Assembly: GCF_048771995.1 (NCBI RefSeq)
Contig: NC_133024.1
Coordinates: 91,978,501 to 92,042,500, forward strand
Direction of reading: 5' to 3'
Origin: Taeniopygia guttata
Lineage: Eukaryota > Chordata > Aves > Passeriformes > Estrildidae
DNA: 64,000 bases
The notes beneath the pieces are model-generated. The model was not told where the DNA came from. It searched no databases and worked only from the letters and a program-made list of their open reading frames with translations. A program made the translations under genes and the position numbers. Of the stretch, positions 23,843-37,453 are shown piece after piece; position 1 is the first letter of the stretch, and each line of letters opens with the position of its first letter.

Positions 23843-26772
23843 GGGCTTTGATTCTGAGTTTCAGTGTTTTGCTTTCCATAACAAGACTGAAACTTGTATT
23901 TGTTCTTTGGGTTGTAGCTTCTCTCTTCCCTCTGATTTGCCACAACCTGTAAAGCCCCCCGTGTCTTTGGGTCCAGAGTACATCCGCAGCCAACTCCAAC
24001 CCCTCTGACCATCTCCTGGTTGCAGCAGGGTATGGAAAGGATTTGCAACCTTACATGGAGAAGATCATCTGGCTGTGGAGAAGGATGATAGAGAGAAGCC
24101 CCACAAAAGCAGCGTCTGTTGTCCTTGATTCCAATAATAAAGGTAATAAAGAATTCTGGCAAAGCAGCAGGTGCACCTGCTTATTGCTGTACTTACAGCT
24201 CTTCCACTGTACAGTCTTCACAGAGGGAAAAATTCAGCACCAATGAAAAACTTCAATAACAATAAATGCTGACTTATCTTCCTTTGAAAAGAACAAGTAA
24301 AAATTACTAGAATGTATAAGAGGTGATTAATTTTTCTTGATTGCTGAGAGGCAAACATGGATCTCATTTATGAGAACAGCTACCATTAATCCAATATTAT
24401 TTCTTGTTAACATCTATTTGTCTTGACCTACCACACTCTCATAAACCTATATTGAAATAAGTGTCTGTTTTAATTTCTATTGGACATGTTTGAAAAAAGG
24501 GTTTATCAACAGAGGGAATCAGTAGCTGCAGCTGAGGAGGAAGAAAAAACCAGAAGACTGTATCAAAGTTAGAATGTGTAACTTTTTCCTTTGATGGTGT
24601 TTGAAAATGTCTACAAAAAGATTTGCAGCTTTTGGAAAAATTATTTCTCTGTGAAGAGTATAGAGTCAATGTGAATCCAGGGAGATCTGCCTTAGAATTA
24701 TGATAAATACAAAATTATTTTTTAAAAAATATGTATGCATATCAATACCTTTATCTATACATTCAGCATAGCTCTGTATAAAGGTATTTATGATTTGCTT
24801 AAATATATTTTTGATTGAAATGTGTTTCTGATTTATAAGTTGAAGTAAAATAATTTTATATTTTCTCAAATCTTGAAAGGGAAAACACCCTAAAAATGTG
24901 TTTCTCTCTCTGTTTTTGAAAGATTAAACCCTTTTCAGAAAAAAAGGCAAGGAAAATAAGAATAATTTTTGTCCCGAAACTATACCTCTGTGCCTTCTAA
25001 AAGCTGTGTAAATTCAATTCCCATTTATAACTTACAAATACTTATTTTATGTTGGAAGTTAAGTATTCACTGCAACTCAGGAAACATGCTCTGACAAAGT
25101 CAGAAAACTATAATTGATTCAATTCATTATGATATTCTATCCATAGCATTTAATAATGTTACAGAAGAAAGTAAGGTTTTTCATGTTATGTGAGAGGGCC
25201 ATAACTTTCAGCAATCTTGGTCCATCACAAGTTGGGAAAACCAGGACATATAGTTCTCTCTAAATGAGCACTCATGTGTTACACAACCACTCCCTTAGTG
25301 TTCAAAAACAAACTAAGAAAAGCAGATCAAGAAAAAGTGGTTGCACTGCAAAGCAAGCACGGTTGTAAAGCCCAGAGGTGTTTCACACTGTATTTGTGGT
25401 GGGATCAGCACAGTGGTGGGCTTTACTTCAGACCCTGGGAACACAAGGATATATTCCTAAAATCATTGTAGTCTTTGAGAGCACTTGGAATCCTGTAAAA
25501 ATGTTGTCAGGGGATGGTATGTTTCTTTACTAGAAGGTGGCTGCCAAGTGGGATCACTGAGCACTTAATCACCCTTATATTAAAGCTGAGACACATGAAC
25601 TGAAACAGTTATTATAGGGAATAATTACAGATCAAATTAAAAGCATTAGAACTGGCAAAAAGATCAAAGCAAAGCATTCCCTGCAAGAAATGCACACAAT
25701 GTTGCTCAGAACAGGTAGAAGTGCAGGTTTGCAGTGAAGATTGTATTCCTTAAAGTAAAAGTGCTTAAGAACAGTCAAGGTGAAGCTGATAAAACACAGA
25801 GTCAGAAAACCAGGGCAAATACCTGCTTACAATAAATTTGAGAGCAGGTGCATAATACAATCAAGAGGAAGTGATTCCATTTTGAAAAAAAACCTGAAAT
25901 TTTGCCAAGAAAAAAGCAGGAAATCCTAAGCAAACCTTGTACTCTTGATCTAAATAAGGAAAAGACATAGCTAATTACCAGAAAGCCATATGCAAAATAT
26001 CAGAAAGATCATCAGTTCAGAGACTTGTCTCAAAAGAAAAAGTATCTGAGGACTCTCTACCTTGTGAGGAAAGTGGCTGCAGAAGCTGGTGATGTGAGGT
26101 TATCAGAAGACAAGGAATATCTGGTCAATCTTGTTGCCCTTCATGATAAAACTAATAGTTCTAGGTCAGGTACAAACAATACTTGTTTTCAAAGACAGAG
26201 TAACTGGCAATCGGTTAAGATAATACCTCTCTCAGTTGTCCCACAAATGTGGGCATAGCTCCTGTGTACTCTCATTTCATAGATATGATAGCGAGAGAAC
26301 AGTGGAAAGATACCAAAGTTCACAATTTGTTTGTTGTTACTCTCCAGAACATTGTGCACGTGTCTGTAAAAATCACATTTCCTTCCCAGCCTCTGAGGAG
26401 GCAAAGGGACATGAATAAGAAACATGTGCAGGTTCAGGGGACAGATTCCTGGCAATAATCAGGTCGAGGAGGGGAACATTTTTAGAAGACCAAAGGGATT
26501 TTGAAGTGTTATTTACCTGGTGTGTCCTGCAAGAGGGGGAGAACATTGTCTTATTTGACATTTGTGAGTTGTTTTCTCTGCTCTATCATTTTTAATTAAC
26601 TGTCTGTATCATCTGGTAATGAATGTGTCATTTCCATTTGATTTCCAAAAATAATAAGAACTTGATGGAACAGTGGATGCTGACTGCTGACTTTCAGGGT
26701 AGAGAACAATAAGAAGCATGGCATCAGATAACCCTGACTCATGACATATCACTGGCTCAGTAAATAAAGACC
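23843..26772. other. Non-coding block, no gene recognised
   Basis: AT-rich, with short open frames only (up to 88 codons) in conflicting directions at about 26.0-26.5 kb. No repeats beyond short A and T runs, and no RNA gene was recognised. A small CCCACA-AA-TGTGGG hairpin occurs at about 26240. Confidence 0.6.
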
Positions 26773-26976
26773 AGTATATAATAGCATATCTTATACTATA
26801 TATATTGTATATATATGGTAATATATACACTGTATATATAGTATATCTATTATAATATATATTAGTGTCTATTCTAATACATAAGGATATATTATATACT
26901 TATATATAATTTTTATATATATACACTATATCTATAATTTATATATATTTATATTTATATATATATATATATATAG
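26773..26976 (+). repeat. AT-rich microsatellite / low-complexity (TA)n region
   Basis: About 200 bases made almost only of A and T in alternating TA runs with interruptions such as CACTGTATA and GTGTCTATTC, ending in an uninterrupted (TA)-type stretch at 26957-26975. Such DNA is prone to cruciform extrusion, length variation and assembly error. Confidence 0.92.
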
Positions 26977-28613
26977 TGCTTGCATGTATTATGCCAGTAA
27001 CATAGTGGCTGGTATTATTAAAACAGTAAAAATGTAATCAATGTATATATATCAAAAGAAATTATTTCAGGGAAACAATAATTGCAATGGCACATATCAT
27101 GCTCAATACCTAAATCAATGCTATTGAGCTGAGCTAACAATAAATCAAGTCTGCATAATCAATTCTTCTACTAGAAATGAAACCATTAACATTAAATATC
27201 AAAGTACATACCATTTATACATTTTCTTTTGGCAATTTCTGTTTATTTGACTCTAGAATGTTCACTAGCTGGTGTTCACACACACTGTCCCTTTATTTAT
27301 GCTTAAGAGGTATGTGAAGAAAACTATTGTGGATGAGGTTGAACCCATAACATTTTGTGAACAGCTCATGTTGCTGCTGGGTAGATTCGGGTTTAGAAAG
27401 GATTAACAGTATTTCAGTAGGTTTGGGGCTTCTGAGGTCAGAAGACAAGTGGGGTAGGCAAGAACAGCTGAAGAATTAACTCCAGACTGACTACACACAG
27501 TCAGACACTTTTTTGGGTGCTGAGTTTTTCCTGAAGCATTATTTGTTATTTTTACTTCACACTTCCCTGCTCAAAGGGATAGAAAGATACAGCATAGGCA
27601 GAACAGATACAGGAAGGTCCAGAATGTGGCACAGAGGTGTCTTCTCACCACAGAGCTCAAGGGCCAGGCACAAATCTGCACAGTCAGCAAGCCAGTATCT
27701 GTGGGAAGATTGGAGGGGGAAGAGTATGAAGGAAGGTAGGGTCAAAACTAGATGGACAATAAGCCAATAATAACAACAGCAAACAAACTCCTGCACTTGC
27801 TGCACAGCCTTTTACTTTGTGGAAAGTCTGTGTTGGTCTGATAGTACTGCTCATGGGAGCAATTAACTGCTTTAGAAAATCTGAAATGATTTTGGTAGGG
27901 ACACATAAAGGAAGCTGATCATCTGGTATGACCTCCAGATCTCAGGATGACTGCTGCAGGAAACATCCCATGTCAATCTTCCTATGTTCACAACAGCCAC
28001 ATCCTGTTTAGGACTGTTATCTTGTAGTTTGAGAGGAAGAAAAAGACGAGGGACATGTCTGAAGAGGAATTACTCTGTGTGTAGTTAAGTATCTCAGAAA
28101 TACCAGAGAGCTTCATGGGACTTCTGCACATATCTCTTTCCTGGAACTCATTCTTCCTACAAAATTGCTTATTTCTAATGAAATTTATATGCATGAATCT
28201 AAAAGCTGCAGTCAGATCCTGTGCAACTGTTTTAAATCAAAGCCTTTCTTGAGTAACCAACCTCCATTTTTCCTAATCTTTTTTTCAAAACTGCTGCACT
28301 GCCCAATTTCTTTAAAGTGATGGGTCTCTTTTAGACAACTAAAAATTTGGTTTATAGTCTAGCAGCCATTCTTCTATTTCTGTAATTGATAGAGATGTGA
28401 ATTTTCTTAATTTTCTTTCAGACATGCTTTTTTTTTTTCTCACATGGACTGTAAAGGGAGCTTTTGTACAGCTAAAATCAAGCTTTCATAAGCCATTTGG
28501 CTACAAAGGTAGCAGGACTCACTGAAGCATTCCCATGCTTCAGAGTTTCTAAAATAAACTACTCATAGAAACAGTTACACTTCTAAAACTGAAGCAGTAA
28601 GCCTCTACAAGTT
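26977..28613. other. Non-coding block, no gene recognised
   Basis: Overlapping open frames of 82-85 codons at 27.5-27.8 kb occur on opposite strands and resemble no known protein. No transposon or RNA gene was recognised. Confidence 0.6.
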
Positions 28614-28803
28614 AAAAAAAAAAAAAAAGTTTAATTAAAAACTTAATATTTAAAACATTTTTAGAGACATTTAAACTTTAGCTAACAGAATAAACCTGAT
28701 AATATATAAAAGAATAAATAAGAAATTAAAAAAATAAGAAAATAAGAAATAAGAATAAAGAATAAAATAAGAAATAAGAATATAAAAACCTGATAATATA
28801 TTA
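28614..28803 (+). repeat. A-rich low-complexity tract with (AATAAG)-type repeats
   Basis: Opens with A15 (28614-28628) and continues through A/T-rich DNA to a degenerate AATAAGAAATAAGAATAAAG repeat at 28711-28783. The 16-base word AAACCTGATAATATAT occurs at 28692-28707 and again at 28786-28801, bracketing the AATAAG part. Confidence 0.88.
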
Positions 28804-29328
28804 TTTTGTTTGCAACAAATCAAGCTAAGGGGCGTTTTCATTTCTTCACTTTTAGAAGAAATAAAGCAATTAAAGAAAAATTGGAAAGAGAAATTGGAGA
28901 AAAGAAAGGAAGGCTCAGCGTACTTTATCTTTTATAAACGCTTAGACAAACTCAATGCCAGTAAAAATCCAGAGGGCTGTATGAAACCTTGCTGTGTGAA
29001 GCCTAGCCCAGAGTGACCTACAGCAGGCAGCTCTGGGTAGAGGCGGTAGGAGCTGCATGCTGCTGCCTTGAATTTATACGCTGCAGCAGCTTTGACGCAT
29101 GCGGTAGGTAGGTGGTCTGAGTGTGACTCCTGCAGCTTTTCTGGATGCCATCCATATCTGCACTGCTGTTTGCTCCCAACTGCATTTGACTTAGCACACT
29201 CTGTGCTTTTCGATCCTCACTGTAGAAAAGAGCAAAGAAAAGTAGATTAATATATTAATATGAGGTTGTAACACAATACAAGACAAGGGGCAGGTATCAG
29301 GAAAAGACCATTACCATTTCTCTTGTCT

Positions 29329-29373
29329 TTTGCTAAAGGACAGCTCTACCTTTGCTAAAGGAGCAGCTCTACC
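29329..29373 (+). repeat. Tandem duplication, 22-23-bp unit, two copies
   Basis: TTTGCTAAAGGACAGCTCTACC (29329-29350) is followed directly by the same unit with one extra G (29351-29373). Near-identity implies a fairly recent duplication. Confidence 0.93.
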
Positions 29374-30838
29374 TGAGCAGGAAACAAGGCTGGAAAAGTC
29401 TGATATTGTGAAACAAAATTAACTCTCTGGAGAAGACACTCATGTGGATTCTCTCTCTCATCTCTGTTCCCCTGCATCCCCACCTGACTGGGTGTTGCTT
29501 TGGCCTCTCTCCAGCTGCAGCAGAAGGGAAAAGAAACAAAGGACTCCCAAAAGGGTCTGGACTGCTTGGTAAGTTTATATCTGCTGAAATTAGTTGGACA
29601 AATTACCCTGAATTTCAAGTGCTCCTCGAGCTCCAAGGCTTCAGACACCTGCAGGAAATGCCAAGCAGGTAGGGGGACTGATGCTGCTGTGGCCAAGCAT
29701 TCAGCTTCTCCTCTGTAAACGTCCCTGTCACAGCTGAGCTATCCTGTTTTTTTTCGGACAGTTGTCTGTGAGGAATGCTCTTGCTCAGAAGCAATCCAGC
29801 GTGCATAACCAAAGAGTTTAAGCAAAAAAAAACTGACGTAGAAAGAGAAAAAATTTAAATAGAAACCCTCAAAATATTTCTGTTTCCATGTAAGTAACCT
29901 TTAGTAACAAAATAAAATAGGAGAGAAAGTATGGAAAATACATACAATGACGAATTACAAAAGAATGCATTAACGTAAGCATTTCCAGAGAGAGAATAAA
30001 TCCCTTGTGAGCAATGGCAGAAAAAAGGCTACATCATTTAGCCATATCTGTCTGCTTGCATTCTTGGGTTACAAATGCTTCCACCTGCCTGCCACTGAAG
30101 AACCCTTCTGTCCTCCTCATTTAGTATTACTGTCATTAAATGATAGCTGGGGTATAGTTCTGCTCTTTACTGAATGAAGTAAATTTACAGAATAAAAGCA
30201 GGTGAAGCAGTGTGAGCATAGGCCTTGTGAGCATTCAGGTAGCTGTCAACTCACCCTCTGGCCCTGGTTTGGATCACTCCAGAAAACTGTCTCAAGGCAA
30301 TAGTCACAGTGTGCTTCTAAGGCTTCTTAAAAAAACACTTTATGGACCAGTCTGTCTTTCAACGCCGCCCCAAAAGTCTCTAGCAACTATATACTCTCCT
30401 ATCACACCCTGAGTCAACTAACAGCTACCAGCTCCAGCCACCCTGGAGCAGAGCCCTCACACCATTTTAGAAACCTTGGGATTAACAGACACATTTAGAA
30501 TAACGTTTATGCTTTAGGGTCCCAAAGACACCAGTCCAGAGGCAGAAGGTGTGCTGGGCCAGCTCCTGTGCTGTGTGGAGGAAGTCAGTCTGACACGTGG
30601 AGAGAGAGCCTCACACAGCAAGGGCACCAGTCAGCCCATGCCATTGGATTTTAGTGCTGTGGATCTCTCCATTTGGCACCACTGACACAGTCACAGAAAA
30701 CAACTACCATTTTATTTCCATCCTCAAGTCTGTTATTGACTCATGTTCATCCACATTGCTTGAGAGGGTGATTTATCTGAGTCTTGTCAGCTGAGGGCAC
30801 AAGCCATGACCAGGCTGAATTAAGGGAAATTACCCAGC

Positions 30839-30888
30839 ACATCCCTAACTATTGAAAGCGGTTGAGCATTTGCTTTGGTCAGTTCTGT
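30839..30888 (+). repeat. Dispersed repeat copy A (pairs with 32065-32114)
   Basis: Fifty bases containing TATTGAAAG and ATTTGCTTTGGTCAGTTCTGT match 32065-32114 at 45 of 50 positions without gaps. It is immediately followed by its own short duplication, AGGTGAATCCCTT, at 30896-30908 and 30921-30933. Confidence 0.85.
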
Positions 30889-31969
30889 TTTCTCGAGGTG
30901 AATCCCTTTCTCACCTCTCCAGGTGAATCCCTTAGGCTCTGCTGGAATGCTGAAGTGCTGTCTTGGTTCAGATCCAAGGGCACAAAGTGTTCAGATGTTA
31001 GTAGGATGCTCGGATATTTCACCATCATCACTACTGAAACCAGCAGATATTCGGAGTGATCGTTCTGAAAAACCAAGCCTGCTTGCTAGTGAGTGTATCT
31101 GCAGTTCTTTTAAACATACCAACCTCCTACACAATATCCTCCTCCAACTCAAATTGCAGAAAGTACTGGAAAATTGATATTTGCCAGGATTTTGCTAGCT
31201 CAGAAATAAGAATACATGAAAAATAAGCTCTTTCCAGGAAAGATTTCGCCAATTTTCTTTGTTTTTGTATGTTTTTGTTTGCTTTTTATTTTTTTTTCTT
31301 TTATTCTTTTGATTTTAATGTCTCAGAATGGATAGCCTGACCTAGGATATTATTTTGTCCTTTTGTATTGCTGGTTGTATAGTTAATTCCTGCATAATGC
31401 ACCATGAAAGTGAGGACTTCATCTCTCACATTAATGTTATCCTGCTGCACTAGCAGATGTCCAGTTACAGCTGTGTATCCCCCTCTGCATTCCCTCTTCA
31501 AAAACATCCCAGGTCTTTCTGTTGCTGTTACATTTCTTTCTAAACACTGCAGCATCAAGCAACACATGTCGGTAGAAGCTTTGACAAAAGATTTCACTGT
31601 AGTCAGCTGTGAAGGCTGTTCCTGTGAGACAGGCTAGTGACAGCTCTCTAGCAAGTGTGCCTTCAGGTTTATTGGTGTCAAAAGTGTTGGAAAGTGAGAA
31701 TCCCAGTTTAATGTACTCATATATTCCCACTGTGCCAGGCTTTACATTCTGTCCTACTTGAATAATCAAGAAATTCCAGTAGTATTTAAAATATCACTCA
31801 TCTGGAGGAGTCAAAATGACTTTGCAAAATTGTGGCTAAATTGATATGTTTCTGAAAGAACAGAAATAGCTAAGAAAAGAAATGAAAAATGAATGCTATC
31901 AATTTATTATATTGACATTAATGTAAAACCCCATCTATATCTAGGTGTGAACACTCTATTTCTTGTACC

Positions 31970-32007
31970 AAAAAAAAAAAAAAGAAGAAAAACAAACAAA
32001 CAAAAAA
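31970..32007 (+). repeat. A-rich tract with AAAC repeats
   Basis: A14 followed by GAAGAAAAACAAACAAACAAAAAAAG. Simple-sequence DNA, about 60 bases upstream of dispersed-repeat copy B. Confidence 0.85.
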
Positions 32008-32064
32008 AGTCTAAGGCAAAGAGGTGTGCAATTCTGCAGTTTGAAGTGAAACTAACTCTGCAGA

Positions 32065-32114
32065 ACATCTCTAAGTATTGAAAGTGGTTGTGTATTTGCT
32101 TTGGTCAGTTCTGT
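32065..32114 (+). repeat. Dispersed repeat copy B (pairs with 30839-30888)
   Basis: Same 50-base unit as copy A with five substitutions, in the same orientation about 1.2 kb downstream. Its end, TTGCTTTGGTCAGTTC, is itself repeated immediately after (about 32118-32133), which copy A lacks. Confidence 0.85.
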
Positions 32115-35100
32115 CAGTTGCTTTGGTCAGTTCAGTTTACTTTTTGAGTTTATCCATACATTCACACATACACATATAACATACCTGTTCTGCTCATGTA
32201 CTTCAGAGTAATTTAATACATTAAGGATAGGGGCAAGAATTTGCCCTATGCCATGTCAATTTTTTGTCTGTTTGTGTTTGAAGCCTTACATAAAAGGTTC
32301 AACATTAATTTTAGCACCCACAGACCCCAATGAATTGTTGTCTGGCCACATGAGGTCTGAGTCTGGAAATCACAATCAATTTTTATTAGGCTCTTGACAG
32401 CGCATTTTGGTGATCCTGTTGGTTACTATGAGCACTAGCGCATACGGTAGACACATTCCAAAACACATGTTCTCTATTTATTGTATAGCACAAAATATGC
32501 AGTCCAGGATTGTACAATATAGATAATTTAAGCCACATGTAGCTCAGTGAATGTAAAGCTTGGAGTATTTGATCTCAAAACCCAATTAGAGTGGTTTGTT
32601 TTCTTTGATCTGAGTGGAATGTTGTAGTATACACATTATAAAACTGACTTCCAAGAGTTGTTGGCATAATAAACACTAATAATCCAGATATTTTTTCTTG
32701 AGTTCCAAAAAAGAAACTACATGTAAGAATTGCAACAGGTTATTGAGGGTGTGGCTTCTAAAATGAGCATAGTTTTCACAGAAACCCTGGAAGAGGGAAG
32801 CTGATGGGAAGAGAGTAAGATGTGAACATTCACAGCAACAACACCTTTGGAGATGAGTCTGCTTCCTCTGTGACCATTGGGATATCCAGTCTGCAGTTTT
32901 ATTTATTAATATACTTCATAGGAAACGGCATTCTGAGCCTACACTGATGTAGAGCAATAAGGAACTTGACTCTGAGGATATTTAAAATAGAGAGAACAGA
33001 GGCAGGCAGGTGGCCTTAGGTTGATGCAAGGATCTACATCACTCGGAAGTCTGCTTTTGGGGCTTGGACTATAAGAATACCTTTCCCTAAAAGAGGAGAA
33101 AGGCTTCTTTTGGTTTTCAAAGAACAAGTCTGAGTTGCCAAAGTACCTCAAAGAAACCACTGAGGAGAGGCCACGCTCAGCTCCTTCTGTATCACGGAAT
33201 CTTTCAGAGCTGCTCCTGGCAATGCAGTAACCCCATCATTTTTGTTTGGTCTTGTGTTTTGTGTTGGTTTTTTGGGGGATTTTTTTCTTTTTGGCTTTTA
33301 ACTAGGAATGCTTCTTTCTAAAAACCCCCAAAACCTAATGTACATAATTGTAGATGAAGCTGCCTGGGAAGCACAGATGTAGATCTGCTTAAAGTAGTGT
33401 CATACAAATGATGACTGTTAAATGTGACAGCCTCCACAATTTTTGGGGGACTGTCTTATGCAGAGAAAGATTTACAAATCCATGTTGTAGCTAGCACTTC
33501 ATATACTACTTATGTACCCATGATAACTATATTATAAAAATAGTTTTGTGTATATGCTTGGCACTTACAAATTGTAATGGAGAAAAGATGATTAATTGCC
33601 CAGCAGAACTCTGACAATTTGCTGAACCTGTGCATCACTGACATAAATCTTTCTCCCAAGTGCTTTGACTATCATTAACTTGAAAAATCAGCAAAGCAAA
33701 AACCTTTATGAGTGGGTTCATGGAAGCAGAGAGACATATTTTGTAGCTATGGTATGCAGCAGACATGTGGGAACAGGAGAATACCTGCAGCAGGATAATG
33801 TCTTGCATATTTTATACTAATCCTTCATTTCTTATGGCTGTTATTTATCTGGACCCTTGCATTATATTTAGTAAGTCTTGTTTTGCTGGACTATGTGGAT
33901 TTTTTTTTCTCTCATTTGCAAGTATCCTCAAACAAAGCAGAGGAATTAATTTCCTTCTGTGGCCTCAAAGTCCTGTGCTCTCACTGCTACTCCTCAAGAA
34001 TTCAGCATCCACAAGCTGCATTCACTTAGCTACACTTCCATCTGAATAGCAAATGCTAATTGCATTTGTTTCCAGCCTTTTCCTCACTTGAGATCCTCTG
34101 TTACACAAGAGGTTGGGGACCTTCAGCCCAAGCCTCGAAATATACATTCAAGAGACTTGAAGGGCTCTTGTTTTATGTTTAAAATCTCTGTGAGTGCCAG
34201 TACTGAAGCTGTTCTCTGAAAAATGACCAATTCAAAAAAGGTTGCCTTAGTATTGAAAATCTGATTTTATGTTTGGATAGATTTGTCACAGCCAAACCTC
34301 TCTGAAATGAAAAGGATATTTGAAGCTGATAATCTGTGCATGAAAGTAGACCAATTCGACTGAATTAAATTATATTAATAGTTCAGATAAAAAAAAAGTA
34401 ACAGTAATTGCAGCATGTACACCATTCATAGAGAGTCATAATAGGGTTCATTCATAGCATTTCTTCATGTTTTTTTATGTTCCTGTACAAAGACATCCAT
34501 ATTCACCAGAATCACCTAAATCTTGGTTGTTTCTGTTTTCACATACTCTCCTGAGACACCTTACTTAAGAACAGGAAACATTTTTTTGCTAACATTTAAA
34601 TTATTTGCAGGGATGTCAAACAGAAATTATAGTATGCTCAAGTGGTTCAAGTGTTTCAAGAAAATATTATCTTTTTTTTTTTTCTTGAAATGGCCCAAAA
34701 TTACCTTTTATCTGATCTGCTTGAATTGAAAAGTCAAAATTAGGAGCCAAATCTTCAGCCACTTTTGGAAGAAAAACATTTGCACAAACATCAGTGCAAG
34801 TCCACTAAAATATCTACATATGTAGGTGGGAAAACGAAAAGCTACCATGTTTTTCCTTTGCATGTAAATCCCCTCAGTTCAACATCACTTTTTTCTGGGA
34901 TGAAAGGAAACTGTCATCCACAACAGCAAGCATGTGTAACTAGTACAGGACATCAATATGCTGTTGCCAATGCTTAAGAATTTAAGTGTTTTCAGACAAC
35001 ATCCTTCCATCATGTACATAGCTTATTAAAACCAGAGCGACTTCTCTGTCTGGGTATTAGAGAATTTACTCATGACAGCTGAGATTTACATATATTCATA

Positions 35101-37279
35101 TTTACTGGTGTATCATAAGCAGAAACCTGGTAAAGGGGCTGAGTATAATTTTTAAAATACAGAACATTAATTAGGAGTATCTGATAGAAAAGATATAATT
35201 ACTTCAATAAATTTTGCCTTATAATAAAAGAGATATTAATTACATGATTTTAGTTTTGTTTATGAGGAATATTTCCTGCCACTATGAATTAAGTTTAAAA
35301 AATCAAGCATAGGGGAAAAGTATATGAACATGGACACATTTCCATTGTTTCCACTGAAATAATCTGTAAAACTAAAAAGTTCAGGTGACTGTGGCAGTCT
35401 ATCATCAGAGATGGTCATGCACCACAATTTTCTTAATGTAAATGTTATTTGACTTTTTTGTAAAGATTCAGGTAACAGTTTTGTACTCTTTTGGTTTTTT
35501 TTTCCATCTGATCACTATCTGCAAACAAATATTTGCTTCAATATTCATCCAGTTCTACTTGCAAATCTCTGGTTTGTAACCAGTAACAGTCTGGTTTTAT
35601 ACTGAGAGGGGCCCTTTGTGTGGTTGTGCAGACATGTAAACATCAAAAACCTCCCATGAGAACCAGCCTCCTAAACTTAGTACTAGCCAGCACCTATAAT
35701 TTCCAAAACACAGTATGAACTTCACTTCCATCTGAGGCTGGTCTGCTTAGAGCTCCAGAGTCCCACAGCAGCTCACAACATGTTAGTAAGTTCTAGTTAC
35801 AAACTCACTATTTACTGTGTAGGATAAAATATGGAGACTGGTCAGACAAGTGCTGCTTCAGAAGAACCATTACTAAAGATTAGGTACAGTCTCATGTGCT
35901 TCTTCAAAGTCATAGCTGAGACACTTTGGAGCCTGGAAGATGTTTTCTTTCCTTCCCACCTATTTTCTTATACTATACGCTAGGACCTCTTTCCAGTTTG
36001 TGGTGCATAAATAATGATTTGAATGATTATCTCACCATCGTGGTATCAGACTCATCACGAGGTAGATTCAGCAACCTGTCAGTGCTGGTTTACTAAAGCT
36101 AGAATACAAAGAGTCAGCATTCACCTCTATGTTTATAAGCCTTAGAAATAAACAGGAAGAGAGAAAAAAATTACGTAGAGAATGAATGAGCCTGATGAAA
36201 ATGCCCACATACAATATAATAAAAATTTCTGCCACATCTGTTCTTTGGAGTTTAGAGGGCAAGGAACATCACTTTGAATATTAAAGGTCTATTAAAAACT
36301 AGTGATTTTAGAAAGTACCTAGGACTTAAGAATGACTTCAAACAGACAGATTTGGAGGAGCTGAATTAAGGTGAGGTGGCAAATTTCAGGCTGTATGAAG
36401 CTAAAGAGAAGAAGCTAAACATTTACTGAAATCAGGCTTTCAATATGATGAAAAAAGGAAGTAATGAAGAAAAAACCTGGAATTTTACTTTTCATAATAA
36501 AAATTTCATTTGCAGAGTCATTTGTTGCACATATGCACAAACTAATATATATATACATCAGAAATCCTTGTTTGACTAGAATATATTGGCCTCTTGAAGA
36601 GTGAATAATATTAAAGTAATTTACAGTATTGAAGTCCTTTAAGACTTCAGGAAAGCAAATGCCTGAGCAAACTAGATAAATTAGAAAACAGAAGACAACC
36701 CTGTTCTTTTGATCTAAGATGTAATTTATTGATGGAGAAGCATGAGGTAATGAAATAAAGCAGTTTGTTTCGATACAGTCAATGCACAGTGCAAGTGCAC
36801 TTTTAACATAGGTAACAGGAAATAGACACTTTTACTGGCTTCTGCATGCATTTCAGTAAAAAGGTGGAAGAAGAAAGCAAAAGGGTGTTACACATTTAAG
36901 CTCATAATCCTCTTTACCCAGCAGACAGGCCCAGCTAAGCCTCCTCCAGTACAGATCACCGAGTGACGTAGTCTGCAATCACCATTGTTACCTGGGACAG
37001 GAGCCACACTTTAACTGAAGTTTTGTCTGCCTTTAACACCCCCCTGCAGGTATCCCAAACATCTCTTGCCTTTCCCAGGTGGGAGTCATGGCTCCATCAC
37101 AGCCTAAGGCACTGAGTGCTTATTCCAACTTTGTCAATTCTCTGCAAAACATTCAGACACTCACAATGTATGTTACTCTACACCAGGTACAAAGGGTCTA
37201 ATGACCCAAGTAAATTATTAATCCTCATCTTTCACAAATAAAAATGTCCCGTATTTTTAGTAAACAGATCTGTAAAATG
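32115..37279. other. Non-coding block, no gene recognised
   Basis: AT-rich, with no frame longer than 94 codons. A T/G-rich low-complexity stretch lies at about 33237-33300 and a T12 run at 34672-34683. No transposon, RNA gene or promoter could be supported. Confidence 0.6.
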
Positions 37280-37453
37280 CAGAGGTAGTATGGTCAAAAG
37301 ACTTCTGAACCCTTTGAACTTTGTCATCTTGGGTGTGGTATTTCCTGTCTGTGCCCAATGCCCTCATGTGCAAAATGGAGGTAATAATACTTAACACAAT
37401 TAGTTAACTCTTGCACAGTGTTGTAAGTGTGGTAATATCTGTGTAGGTGCTTA
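37280..37453 (+). mobile_element. MIR-like SINE remnant (ancient)
   Basis: The segment follows the MIR consensus as I know it: an echo of the TGACCTTGGGCAAGTTACTT box at 37322-37351, then CTGTCTGTGCCCAATGCCCTCATGTGCAAAATGGAGGTAATAATACTTA in place of the usual CTCTGTGCCTCAGTTTCCTCATCTGTAAAATGGGGATAATAATA (pieces at 37347-37393). The downstream GTTGTAAGTGTGGTAATATCTGTGTAGGTGCTTA (pieces at 37420-37453) parallels the GTTGTTGTGAGGATTAAATG part. Divergence is high, as expected for an element that stopped moving before birds arose. No tRNA-like head is recognisable. Boundaries are approximate. Confidence 0.7.

Larger units (their letters stand above)
28804..31969. other. Non-coding block with small repeats
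   Basis: A minor cluster of CpG dinucleotides lies at about 28.9-29.2 kb, too weak to be an island. A tandem duplication lies at 29329-29373. Open frames up to 113 codons (29.4-29.7 kb and 31.3-31.8 kb) overlap on both strands without recognisable motifs. A T-rich stretch lies at about 31258-31307. Confidence 0.6.
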
